Positions 55,594 through 64,000 of a DNA stretch of 64,000 nt are shown here, piece by piece. The position numbers and the translations under genes are program-made. Positions within the stretch are counted from its first letter, which is position 1. The number at the start of each line of letters is the position of its first letter. The notes under the pieces were generated by a model. That model searched no databases, was not told the origin of the DNA, and worked only from the letters and a program-made list of their open reading frames with translations. Origin of the DNA: Cellvibrionaceae bacterium AOL6 (lineage in GTDB: Bacteria; Pseudomonadota; Gammaproteobacteria; Pseudomonadales; Cellvibrionaceae); contig NOXC01000001.1 of the NCBI GenBank assembly GCA_003265435.1, positions 434,001-498,000 on the forward strand. Reading direction: 5' to 3'.

Positions 55594-56739
55594 ATGTTTA
55601 AGCATTCTGTGTTATTTCAATTAATTCAAAACGACAAAGCGGGCCGATGGTTGTTAGCGCTGTTGGTTGTCATGGGCGTGGTAGTACCGTTCTGCAACAT
55701 GGTGATTCCGGAAGGCAGTTTTCTGCATATTCCGACCTACGTCGTGACCCTGCTGGGTAAATATTTATGTTTTGCCTTGCTGGCGTTGGCACTCGATCTG
55801 GTCTGGGGTTATTGCGGCATTTTAAGCCTGGGCCACGGCGCGTTTTTTGCGCTGGGTGGCTACGCGATGGGTATGTATCTGATGCGCCAGATTGGCGATC
55901 GCGGCATGTATGGCAACCCCGATCTGCCCGACTTTATGGTCTTCCTGAACTGGGATTCGCTGCCTTGGTATTGGCTGGGCTTCGACAATTTTGGTTTTGC
56001 GATGCTGATGGTGATGCTCGTGCCTGGGCTGCTGGCGTTTTTGTTCGGCTGGCTCGCGTTCCGGTCGCGTGTCACAGGAGTGTATTTATCCATTATCACC
56101 CAAGCATTGACCTACGCATTGATGCAGGCGTTTTTCCTAAATGACTTTGGCTTCGGTGGTAACAATGGTTTGACCGACTTTAAAGACATTCTTGGTTTCG
56201 ATATACAAGCCGATGGCACTCGCGTCAGCTTGTTTATCGCGACGGTGCTGGTATTAATTGGTGCCTACGTGTTGTGTCGGTTTATCACCGTCAGTAAGTT
56301 CGGTCGTGTGTTGGTGGCTATACGTGATTCTGAAAGTCGTGCGCGTTTTCTAGGGTATCGCGTAGAGCACTACAAATTATTAGTGTGGGTCTTGTCTGCC
56401 GTGTTGGCGGGTATTGCTGGCGCGCTGTTTGTGCCTCAAGTAGGGATCATCAACCCCGGACAATTGCACCCCATCAACTCGATCGAAATCGTCATTTGGG
56501 TAGCATTGGGAGGGCGCGGCACTTTGTATGGCGCCATAGTGGGTGCTGTGGTCGTCAACTATGCAAAAACGTATTTTACCGGAGCATTCCCCGAAATTTG
56601 GTTGTTCCTGCTGGGGGGCTTGTTTGTGCTTTCCACTACGGTGTTACCAAAAGGCCTCGTCGGTCTGGTGGCGGATATCAAACAGCGCCGTCTCGAAAAA
56701 CGAATGACCGGTACAGGGACAGAGGAGGCCAAAGCATGA
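55594..56739 (+). CDS. urtC: Urea ABC permease UrtC
   Basis: The 381-residue LivM-type permease has VWGYCGILSLGHGAFFALGGYAMG-type N-terminal helices (seen as GILSLGHGAFF), a GFGGNNGLTDF loop and the coupling motif AIRDSESRARFLGYRV. The ATG follows a GGAGG two bases after the urtB stop. Its TGA overlaps the urtD ATG (ATGA). It pairs with UrtB. Confidence 0.95.
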   Translation: MFKHSVLFQLIQNDKAGRWLLALLVVMGVVVPFCNMVIPEGSFLHIPTYVVTLLGKYLCFALLALALDLVWGYCGILSLGHGAFFALGGYAMGMYLMRQIGDRGMYGNPDLPDFMVFLNWDSLPWYWLGFDNFGFAMLMVMLVPGLLAFLFGWLAFRSRVTGVYLSIITQALTYALMQAFFLNDFGFGGNNGLTDFKDILGFDIQADGTRVSLFIATVLVLIGAYVLCRFITVSKFGRVLVAIRDSESRARFLGYRVEHYKLLVWVLSAVLAGIAGALFVPQVGIINPGQLHPINSIEIVIWVALGGRGTLYGAIVGAVVVNYAKTYFTGAFPEIWLFLLGGLFVLSTTVLPKGLVGLVADIKQRRLEKRMTGTGTEEAKA

Positions 56740-57500
56740 CGACCGCATTGTCGCAACATAAAGTGGAATCCATTCTGTATCTGAATGGCGTCAACAAAAG
56801 CTTTGACGGCTTTAAGGCCATCAATAATTTGGCTTTGGATATTGCCCCCGGCGAACTACGCGCCATTATCGGCCCGAATGGTGCCGGAAAAAGTACGATG
56901 ATGGACATCATCACCGGTAAAACCAAGCCGGACTCAGGCGAGGTACGCTTTAAAGATTATATCGATCTGACGAAGCACGATGAGGCGGATATTGCGAACC
57001 TGGGCATTGGCCGCAAGTTTCAGAAGCCGACTGTGATTGAAAGTCTCACCATTTGGCAGAACCTGGACTTGGCCCTGGCCGGTGGGCGAGGGATTTGGCA
57101 GGCCATGTTTGCCACATTAAGCGGCGAACAAAAGGCGCGAATTGAGCAGGTGCTGGATATGATCGGCTTGTATGAAAAGCGCGCTGAGCTGGCGGTGAAC
57201 TTAAGTCACGGCCAGAAGCAATGGTTGGAAATCGGCATGCTGTTTATTCAGGAGCCGGAAGTGCTACTAGTAGACGAACCCGCAGGCGGTATGACCGATG
57301 TCGAGACCATGGAGACGGCGAGGCTGCTTAAAGACATCAGCCAGAATCACAGTGTTATTGTGGTGGAACACGATATGGAATTTGTACGCGCGCTCGAGAG
57401 TAAAGTTACGGTGCTGCACGAAGGCAGTGTGATTGCCGAGGGTTCTCTGGATCAGGTCTCCGCGCAAGAGCGCGTGATCGAAGTGTATTTGGGGCGATAA
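56736..57500 (+). CDS. urtD: Urea ABC ATPase UrtD
   Basis: The 254-residue ATPase has Walker A GPNGAGKSTMMD, signature LSHGQKQW, Walker B LLVDEPAGGMT and VEHDMEF. The ATG overlaps the urtC stop and follows GGAGG, deciding the start against a longer frame. It works with UrtE. Confidence 0.95.
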   Translation: MTTALSQHKVESILYLNGVNKSFDGFKAINNLALDIAPGELRAIIGPNGAGKSTMMDIITGKTKPDSGEVRFKDYIDLTKHDEADIANLGIGRKFQKPTVIESLTIWQNLDLALAGGRGIWQAMFATLSGEQKARIEQVLDMIGLYEKRAELAVNLSHGQKQWLEIGMLFIQEPEVLLVDEPAGGMTDVETMETARLLKDISQNHSVIVVEHDMEFVRALESKVTVLHEGSVIAEGSLDQVSAQERVIEVYLGR

Positions 57501-57502
57501 TC

Positions 57503-58198
57503 ATGTTGGAAGCGAAAAATATCGATTTATTTTACGGTGCAAGTCAAGCACTGGAAAACGTCTCACTGTCTGCAGCGCCCGGCGAAATCACCTGTGTGCT
57601 CGGTCGCAATGGGGTCGGGAAAACGAGCTTGATGCAGAGCATCACGGGCCGGCATATCGCCAAGCGCGGTGAAATTCTGTGGGAGGGCAAAGACATTACG
57701 AAAATGCCCGCCGCAGATCGCGCACGTCGAGGCATTGCTTATGTCCCTCAGGGGCGCCAGATCTTTTCTCAGCTCACGGTGCTCGAAAATATGAAGACGG
57801 GTTTTGCGGTGCTGCCGAGGCAGGAACGAAAGATCCCGTCTGAAATTTATGACCTGTTCCCGATCCTGAAAAAGATGCAGCATCGTCGTGGTGGAGATTT
57901 ATCCGGTGGGCAACAGCAGCAGCTCAGTATTGCGCGTGCGCTGATTATGAAGCCGCGCCTGTTGATTCTGGATGAACCGACGGAGGGCATTCAGCCTTCG
58001 ATCATCAAAGATATTCACAATGTGATCACGATTTTAAAGCGCCAGGGCGAAATGGCGATCCTGCTGGTGGAGCAGTACTTCGAATTCGCCCGCGACCTCG
58101 GCGACCGCTATGCGGTGATGGATCGAGGCGAAGTGGTGTTGTCAGGTGACATTGAATCGATGAACGAAACAGAGGTGAGGAAGTTTTTGACGGTGTGA
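57503..58198 (+). CDS. urtE: Urea ABC ATPase UrtE
   Basis: The 231-residue ATPase has GRNGVGKTSLMQ, LSGGQQQQLSIARAL, LLILDEPTEGIQPS and LVEQYFEFARDL, in which an E-Q replaces the H-loop as is typical of UrtE. It begins two bases after urtD's stop. It is the last gene of urtABCDE. Confidence 0.95.
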   Translation: MLEAKNIDLFYGASQALENVSLSAAPGEITCVLGRNGVGKTSLMQSITGRHIAKRGEILWEGKDITKMPAADRARRGIAYVPQGRQIFSQLTVLENMKTGFAVLPRQERKIPSEIYDLFPILKKMQHRRGGDLSGGQQQQLSIARALIMKPRLLILDEPTEGIQPSIIKDIHNVITILKRQGEMAILLVEQYFEFARDLGDRYAVMDRGEVVLSGDIESMNETEVRKFLTV

Positions 58199-58234
58199 GC
58201 CTTCATACTTTCTCCGGCGCCAGCATGGGTGCCG

Positions 58235-58255
58235 AAAGGGGGCCTTGCCCCCTTT
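58235..58255. terminator. Hairpin after urtE
   Basis: AAAGGGGG pairs with CCCCCTTT around CCTTG. Only TTT follows, so it is at best a weak terminator. Confidence 0.6.
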
Positions 58256-58308
58256 GATCCCGCTTGCGCAGGCGGTACACTGAGAATAAAAATGTACAGG
58301 ATTTATTT

Positions 58309-59241
58309 ATGCGGCACGGATTCTCCTTTCTTGTCTTATTGACCAGCCTGGTCTCAACAGCGGTGTCAGCGGCAGACCTCCACCTCAAAGCGAACGAAAC
58401 GCGTGTCTTGGAAGGCAATTCAAGCTCCTATGTGTTCGACTCGTTAATTCTTGAAGATGGCGCCACCTTGATCTTGCCACCCCAACCCTTTCTTCACATT
58501 TCCGCCGCTCAGGTGAGCATCGGTACTGGCGTGACGATACAAGGCGTCGCCAAGTCGGGTGGACGGGGCGCAAACGGCGAAGCGCTATCCGAGGCTGCGG
58601 CATCCTGCGGTAAACCGGTCGCTGGCGGGTCGGGCGAGGATGGTTTACCCGGACAGGATGCAACGGATCTCACGCTGGATTGGCACCTGCTGAAGTTGGG
58701 CTCATTGAACATTGAGCTGGAGGGTGGAGCAGGCGGCGATGGCGGCCACGGCGGTGCCGGCCAAGCGGCCGACGATAACGGGAATTGTGAGCGGATTCGG
58801 GGCGGAGCCGGTGGGCGCGGCGGTCAGGCCGGAGACGGTGGCGATGGGGGGGATGTGCAACTGAACCTCAGTGCAAAAAATCCAGCGCTATTGCAAGCCG
58901 TGCGTGATCTCATTCGGGTGAACAATGACGGTGGTGCCGCAGGCTCTCCGGGAAGTGGCGCGAAAGGCGCAGAAGGCACGCCGGGACACTACATCAACCG
59001 CAAGTCACTCAGCGGAAACAAAACCTGGGTGGCGGGCGGTAAACAAGGCGACTCAGGAGCGGACGGCGAGCCGGGTCGTGAAGGGGCGTCCGGGCGCACC
59101 GCATTCAGCGTAGCGGCGACGAAAACACCCGCCGTATCCACTGCATCTACCGAGAGTACACTGGAGGCGCGGGTACAGAGCTTGGAATCGCAACTGAAAG
59201 AGGCTCTGCACCGAATTGAGGCGCTTGAGCAAGCGCAATAA
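58309..59241 (+). CDS. Secreted glycine-rich collagen-like repeat protein with coiled-coil tail
   Basis: The 310-residue protein has a signal peptide (VSAA-DL), a small N-terminal beta-like part (~20-85), then a glycine-rich stretch (~90-260) of GxxGxxG repeats such as GGAGGDGGHGGAG and GGRGGQAGDGGDGG, and a heptad coiled coil at the end (LEARVQSLESQLKEALHRIEALEQ). Collagen-like bacterial surface proteins have the same arrangement. The coiled coil suggests trimerisation. I cannot name a function. An ATG at 58309 is chosen over an upstream frame without signal peptide. An intrinsic terminator follows. Confidence 0.8.
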   Translation: MRHGFSFLVLLTSLVSTAVSAADLHLKANETRVLEGNSSSYVFDSLILEDGATLILPPQPFLHISAAQVSIGTGVTIQGVAKSGGRGANGEALSEAAASCGKPVAGGSGEDGLPGQDATDLTLDWHLLKLGSLNIELEGGAGGDGGHGGAGQAADDNGNCERIRGGAGGRGGQAGDGGDGGDVQLNLSAKNPALLQAVRDLIRVNNDGGAAGSPGSGAKGAEGTPGHYINRKSLSGNKTWVAGGKQGDSGADGEPGREGASGRTAFSVAATKTPAVSTASTESTLEARVQSLESQLKEALHRIEALEQAQ

Positions 59242-59252
59242 CAACGCATAGC

Positions 59253-59279
59253 GCGCGATGCCGCAATCGCGCTTTTTTT
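59253..59279 (+). terminator. Intrinsic terminator after the collagen-like gene
   Basis: GCGCGAT pairs with ATCGCGC around GCCGCA, followed by seven Ts. Confidence 0.9.
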
Positions 59280-59683
59280 AGCATTCTTCTGGGCTGAAAC
59301 GTGGGCGTTTTTCCAATTCAGCCCTATCTCAGTGCAAGTTGGCACGGTATTTCTCGTATCCGGCACCGCTCATTGTGCTCTGTGCCAAATAATGTCGCTC
59401 TTCTCTTCTAGCCGTTCTTGCACTCGCTCTGCTTAACTCGCATGCTTAGGATGCGTTGCACTCATTTGGTGCTGATGCGTTCTAATGATTCGTCTATGTG
59501 GTGCACGGTGGTGCGCTTTGCCGCGAATATCCGCTTTCGAAATCCCATTAAGGAGGCTATCTCTTTGTATTTATTAGAAAAAATCAATTTGGCCTAGATG
59601 CTGCTATAAGTCACTCCAGCTAATTGATCACAACAAACACAATCAATGGCTTAACTGTAATAAGTAAATTTTGGAGGAAGCAT
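59280..59683. promoter_or_regulatory. Upstream region of porin-glnK-amtB with NtrC-like box and sigma-54 promoter
   Basis: There is no gene in these ~400 bases. At 59457-59473 is TGCACTCATTTGGTGCT, an NtrC-like box comparable with the E. coli glnA site AGCACTATATTGGTGCA. At 59590-59605 is TGGCCTAGATGCTGCT, with GG and GC ten bases apart (sigma-54). The two are about 120 bp apart. This makes the porin-glnK-amtB group a candidate nitrogen-limitation operon. Confidence 0.75.
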
Positions 59684-60376
59684 ATGAAATTCACTAAGAA
59701 ACTGATCGCAGGTGTGGTTGCTACAGCGACTGTCGCTACAGCGTCTTTCGCACCCACGGCAAACGCAGAAGTGTCCGCGTCTTTGGGCATTGCCAACACT
59801 TACTTGTGGCGTGGTTTTGAACTGGGCTCAGGTACACCTGTTGTTTCCGGTTCTCTTGATTATTCCGCAGGCGGTTTCTACGCAGGCGTTTGGGGCTCTT
59901 CAGGTGACACCGCTGCAGGAACTGAGTACGACCTGTACTTGGGTTACGGTGGCGAAGTCGGTGACTTTTTCTACGACGTGTCTCTGATCACTTACGTATA
60001 CCCTACTGGTGCTTACAGCGAAACTGACGGCCTGCCTGGCGATTTCGCAGAAGCAATCATTTCTTTGGGTTACGGTCCTGTTAGCCTGACTTACCATGAC
60101 AACATTGCTGGCGACACTGGCGGTTACGCGTTCAACACTGACTACAGCTACCTCGCTTTGGGCGCTGAGTTCGGTCAGTTCTCTGTAACTCTGGGTCAGC
60201 ATTTCGAAGATGCACCAGTTGAAGATTCAGTTACTGGCGATGCCACTCACCTTGATCTCAGCTACGCATACAACGACAACCTTGCGTTCACTGTTAGCGC
60301 ACTGGTTAACGCAGACGACGGCTACGACAAGCCAGAGCCTACTTTCGTTGTTTCCTACAGCGTACCTATCGAGTAA
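59684..60376 (+). CDS. TorF-type putative outer-membrane porin
   Basis: The 230-residue protein has a signal peptide (TANA-EV) and short amphipathic beta strands with aromatic ends (NTYLWRGFELGSG, DLYLGYGG), the TorF/TIGR02001 porin family. Homologues often lie next to glnK-amtB in marine gammaproteobacteria. It may pass ammonium or other nitrogen compounds through the outer membrane. GGAGGA precedes the ATG at 59684. The upstream box and promoter indicate nitrogen control. A terminator follows before glnK. Confidence 0.85.
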   Translation: MKFTKKLIAGVVATATVATASFAPTANAEVSASLGIANTYLWRGFELGSGTPVVSGSLDYSAGGFYAGVWGSSGDTAAGTEYDLYLGYGGEVGDFFYDVSLITYVYPTGAYSETDGLPGDFAEAIISLGYGPVSLTYHDNIAGDTGGYAFNTDYSYLALGAEFGQFSVTLGQHFEDAPVEDSVTGDATHLDLSYAYNDNLAFTVSALVNADDGYDKPEPTFVVSYSVPIE

Positions 60377-60386
60377 GTAAGTTTGT

Positions 60387-60417
60387 GCCGCCGGTGCTGA
60401 TGCCGGCGGCTTTTTTT
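60387..60417 (+). terminator. Intrinsic terminator between porin and glnK
   Basis: GCCGCCGG pairs with CCGGCGGC around TGCTGATG, then seven Ts. It implies glnK has its own promoter or read-through. Confidence 0.9.
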
Positions 60418-60439
60418 ACGCAGCTCACGCTGCAGATAA

Positions 60440-60796
<357 letters not shown>

Positions 60797-60841
60797 TTTA
60801 TTCATCAACAATAACAACACTTCTCAACCCGGAGATCTGTA

Positions 60842-62101
60842 ATGGAAAATCAAATTTTCGAATTGCAGTACGCCATGGATACGTTTTATTTCCTTATCTG
60901 TGGTGCACTGGTTATGTGGATGGCCGCGGGCTTTGCGATGCTCGAGTCCGGCCTGGTACGTGCTAAAAACACGACCGAAATTCTGACTAAAAACGTCGCT
61001 CTGTTCGCCATCGCCTGTACGATGTACCTCATCTGCGGCTACAACTTCATGTATGACGGCGGATGGTTCCTGTCTGGCATCGAAACCACTGGCGGTATTG
61101 ATGTAGAAGCTGCGCTGGCTGCTTCCGCTGAAAACGGCTTTGACGGTGATTCGGTTTATTCCGGTGCGTCTGACTTCTTCTTCCAGGTTGTGTTTGTTGC
61201 AACAGCCATGTCCATCGTATCCGGTGCCGTTGCTGAGCGTATGAAGCTTTTTGCTTTCCTCGCGTTCGCTGTGGTGATGACGGGTGTGATCTACCCCATC
61301 GAAGGTGGTTGGACTTGGGGCGGTAAAGCTGTGCCTCTGATTGGCGAGCTGAACTACAGTGACTACGCTGGTTCCGGTATCGTGCACATGGCCGGTGCGG
61401 CGGCAGCACTTGCGGGTGTTCTGGTGCTTGGCGCACGTAAAGGCAAGTACGGCCCTAACGGTGAAGTGAACGCAATCCCTGGTGCAAACCTGCCTCTGGC
61501 AACATTGGGTACTTTCATCCTGTGGATGGGTTGGTTCGGCTTCAACGGTGGTTCTACTCTGAAACTCGGTGGCATCGCAGTGTCGAACGAAGTCGCTAAC
61601 GTCTTCATGAACACTAACGCGGCTGCAGCCGGTGGTCTGATTGCGGCGCTGATCGTTGCTCGCATCATGTTCGGTAAAGCGGACCTGACCATGACCTTGA
61701 ACGGCGCACTGGCAGGTCTGGTTGCGATTACTGCAGATCCAGCTTCTCCAAGTGCTCTGGGCGCGACCATTGTAGGTGCCCTGGGTGGTACTATTGTTGT
61801 CTTCAGTATCCTGTTGCTCGACAAGCTGAAAATCGATGACCCTGTTGGTGCGATCTCCGTCCACGGTGTTGTGGGTATCTTCGGTGTCCTGGCAGTATGT
61901 GTGACCGGTGGCGCGAGCTTCGGTGGCCAGCTGGTGGGTCTGCTTGTGATCTTCGTTTGGGTATTCGTAACCTCTTTGATCGTATGGTTGATCCTCAAAG
62001 CGGTTATGGGCATTCGCGTCAGCGAAGAAGAAGAGTACGAAGGTGTGGACGTGGCCGAGTGTGGCATGGAAGCTTACCCAGAATTTACTGCTGGTAAGTA
62101 A
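60842..62101 (+). CDS. amtB: Ammonium transporter
   Basis: The 419-residue Amt protein has about eleven helices, an N-terminal AMDTFYFLICGALVM segment, the substrate-path histidine regions SGIVHMAGAAAAL and VHGVVGIFGV, and the acidic C-terminal tail used for GlnK binding. It imports ammonium. It is co-transcribed with glnK and probably with the porin gene. A bidirectional terminator follows. Confidence 0.96.
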   Translation: MENQIFELQYAMDTFYFLICGALVMWMAAGFAMLESGLVRAKNTTEILTKNVALFAIACTMYLICGYNFMYDGGWFLSGIETTGGIDVEAALAASAENGFDGDSVYSGASDFFFQVVFVATAMSIVSGAVAERMKLFAFLAFAVVMTGVIYPIEGGWTWGGKAVPLIGELNYSDYAGSGIVHMAGAAAALAGVLVLGARKGKYGPNGEVNAIPGANLPLATLGTFILWMGWFGFNGGSTLKLGGIAVSNEVANVFMNTNAAAAGGLIAALIVARIMFGKADLTMTLNGALAGLVAITADPASPSALGATIVGALGGTIVVFSILLLDKLKIDDPVGAISVHGVVGIFGVLAVCVTGGASFGGQLVGLLVIFVWVFVTSLIVWLILKAVMGIRVSEEEEYEGVDVAECGMEAYPEFTAGK

Positions 62102-62124
62102 TCACTCCTCTGAGTACTTTGAAA

Positions 62125-62150
62125 AAAACCGGGGCTTGCCCCGGTTTTTT
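62125..62150. terminator. Bidirectional intrinsic terminator after amtB
   Basis: AAAACCGGGG pairs with CCCCGGTTTT around CTTG, with further Ts. It is symmetric, so it can act on both strands. Confidence 0.9.
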
Positions 62151-62233
62151 TGTGTTCAAATGAAAAGCGTCTTACACTAGCGCTAACCCACTCGGGCTAT
62201 AACAGGCCCCGACCTGAAGAAAATTGAGAATAA

Positions 62234-62584
<351 letters not shown>

Positions 62585-62805
62585 GGTGTGACACCTTAAT
62601 GTATCCGGGGTCGAAGCTGACCCCGGTGCACTCCCCTGCTATCCCTCTTTTCTCCGCTCAAACAAGCCGGAATAAAACGGCGCTTTTCTCCCATTTTTTA
62701 TAAAAAAACGTCTAAATCTTTCTTAAAAATTTAATAGGCAAGCCCTAGGTTTTGTTCTATAAATTCTGAGCCTTTAGTTCATTTTTTACGGGGATTAGCG
62801 TAGAC

Positions 62806-63060
62806 GTGAGCGATGAAGATCAACTCGATACGGATAGTGATATGGATGATGACGCCATAGATGGCGATGAGCTGGACCTGAGCGTTTCAGCTGGAGACAG
62901 TGCTGTGGCGTTGGCGAGCAAAGAGCGCGAGCGACGTCAGATTCAGGCTGATATTGAGGCCTTCCTGGCTGGGGGTGGAAAAATCCAAGCTGTGGAGTCC
63001 AATGTCATATCTGATCCGCCACGCAAGCCTGAAACCAGCTACGGCAGTCAGCCCATCTGA
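62806..63060 (+). CDS. sutA: SutA-like RNA polymerase-binding protein
   Basis: The 84-residue protein starts at GTG after an acidic, disordered N-terminal stretch (DEDQLDTDSDMDDDA), has a central basic/helical segment (ERERRQIQADIEAFLAGGGKIQ) and ends DPPRKPETSYGSQPI. In Pseudomonas SutA ends with a near-identical DPPKKPDSKYGSRPI; it binds RNA polymerase and promotes survival in slow growth. The Asp/Glu-rich start and length fit. I recall it near glnK/amtB in Pseudomonas too. Confidence 0.85.
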   Translation: MSDEDQLDTDSDMDDDAIDGDELDLSVSAGDSAVALASKERERRQIQADIEAFLAGGGKIQAVESNVISDPPRKPETSYGSQPI

Positions 63061-63126
63061 TACTTCCTGCCGCCCACTCCCCGGCGTTTGTGCCGTGGGG
63101 GTGGGTGCTTTCCCATGCTTCCCTTC

Positions 63127-64000
63127 TTACTTCTTTTTTGCGCGTGGGTGCGCAGCGTCATACACCTGAGCCAGATGCTGAAAATCGAGATGGGTGTAGA
63201 CCTGGGTTGTGCTGATATCAGCATGGCCGAGTAATTCCTGTACTGCACGCAGATCGCCACTGGATTCGAGCATGTGACTCGCAAAGGAGTGCCGCAACTT
63301 GTGCGGGTGCAAATGCTGATGAAGGCCTTGATGCTGCGCGAGCTTTTTCATACGCGCCTGCACGTTACGCGCGCTGATTCGTCCTCCGCGCTGGCTGATG
63401 AACAGAGCGGTCTCGTTCTGGCTGGCCAAGTGCGCGCGAACCGGTAACCAAGCTTCTAGAGCACGGCAAGCCTGTCGACCGATGGGTAAGTCACGCTGTT
63501 TATTGCCTTTTCCCGTCGCGCGCATCTCGCCGTGTCGAATATCGACATCGTTGAGATCCAGTGCGACCAATTCGGCGAGACGCAGCCCGGACGAGTACGC
63601 GAGCTCGATCATCGCGACATCCCTACACAACAGCGGGTCCTGCTTGCGCTCCGCTTCATCGACTTGGAGTAAGGCGCCAATCTCATCGGCATCCAGGGCT
63701 TTGGGTAGGCCCTTATCGGCCTTGGGCGCTTTCAGGCCGGTCGCGGGGTTGTGATCGATGGCGCGGTGTTTCTGCAGATAGCGAAAATAGGTACTGACCG
63801 CGGAGAGCCATCGCTGCAAACTGCGGGGACTCAGACCACGTGCGCGCAGCTGATGTAAGGCGCCACGTACATGGTACGCGCTCAGCTCAGAGACACGTTC
63901 AATATGCTGGCTCTCGGCAAAGCGTCGCAGTTGTTCGAGGTCGCGGTGGTAGTTTTTAAGTGTATGTTCTGAGTAGCGTTTCTCATGCAATAAATAGTGC
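63127..64000 (-). CDS. xerC: Tyrosine recombinase XerC, 5' end outside the window
   Basis: At least 291 codons of the site-specific recombinase that resolves chromosome dimers at dif. It has an N-terminal SAM-like core-binding domain and the catalytic domain with Arg (SGLRLAEL), Lys (GKGNKQR), His-X-X-Arg (HKLRHSF), His (LLGHADI) and Tyr (TTQVYTHLD). The frame is open to the window edge (HYLL before HEKR), so the listed TTG start at 63990 is probably internal and the true N terminus lies outside. Confidence 0.95.
   Translation of the reverse strand, partial: HYLLHEKRYSEHTLKNYHRDLEQLRRFAESQHIERVSELSAYHVRGALHQLRARGLSPRSLQRWLSAVSTYFRYLQKHRAIDHNPATGLKAPKADKGLPKALDADEIGALLQVDEAERKQDPLLCRDVAMIELAYSSGLRLAELVALDLNDVDIRHGEMRATGKGNKQRDLPIGRQACRALEAWLPVRAHLASQNETALFISQRGGRISARNVQARMKKLAQHQGLHQHLHPHKLRHSFASHMLESSGDLRAVQELLGHADISTTQVYTHLDFQHLAQVYDAAHPRAKKK

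Noticed and set aside
59497-59515. GTGGTGCACGGTGGTGC as a second NtrC box
   Set aside because: Half-sites are three bases too close to fit GCACCA-N3-TGGTGC.
60824-61864. 346-codon minus-strand frame opposite amtB
   Set aside because: It overlaps a complete Amt protein; the product is a Gln/His/Thr-rich string with no family.

Overview
The window is chromosomal DNA from a gammaproteobacterium. Housekeeping neighbours recG-oxyR, hemH, rep, yifB/comM, glnK-amtB, sutA and xerC resemble those of Pseudomonas and marine cellulose degraders (Cellvibrionaceae/Hahella-like). The secreted GH9 and GH48 cellulases with PKD and CBM2 modules point to a free-living plant-biomass degrader. GH48 is uncommon in proteobacteria, so the genus is left open.

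Layout. 1-9.7 kb: partial YbaK/HDOD gene, recG, oxyR, an SDR gene, hemH with a small membrane protein, an FHA protein and yeaD. 9.7-17.6 kb: a 0.9-kb AT-rich leader with LacI-type operators, then the GH9 and GH48 cellulases. 17.6-19.4 kb: a 63-bp palindrome, an ECF41 sigma factor/AhpD-like pair with its cognate promoter and terminal inverted repeats, and tRNA-Arg(TCG) with a degenerate copy of its promoter and 5' end. 19.5-30.8 kb: a LuxR-type response regulator and a permease-fused hybrid kinase on the minus strand, divergent from a five-gene amide/urea-type ABC transporter followed by formamidase fmdA and fmdB. 31-46.6 kb: a PQQ-dehydrogenase/diheme lipoprotein, cytochrome c5, rep, a TetR/RidA pair with three operators, yifB, a K+ channel-like protein, a tripartite efflux set, an AI-2E permease, a HupE/PpiC pair and ubiK. 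46.8-58.2 kb: ureDABCEFG then urtABCDE. 58.3-64 kb: a glycine-rich secreted protein, a TorF-type porin, P-II/amtB, a second P-II gene, sutA and xerC (partial).

How it fits together. Roughly 40 kb is devoted to nitrogen scavenging. Formamide or short amides are imported and hydrolysed by fmd genes, urea by urt/ure genes, and ammonium by amtB under P-II control. NtrC-like boxes lie upstream of all three transport units, and two of them (urtA, the porin-glnK-amtB group) also have GG-N10-GC sigma-54 promoters about 120-150 bp downstream. This fits a cell feeding on carbon-rich, nitrogen-poor cellulose. All functional calls come from reading the sequence and recalling families; no search was run.
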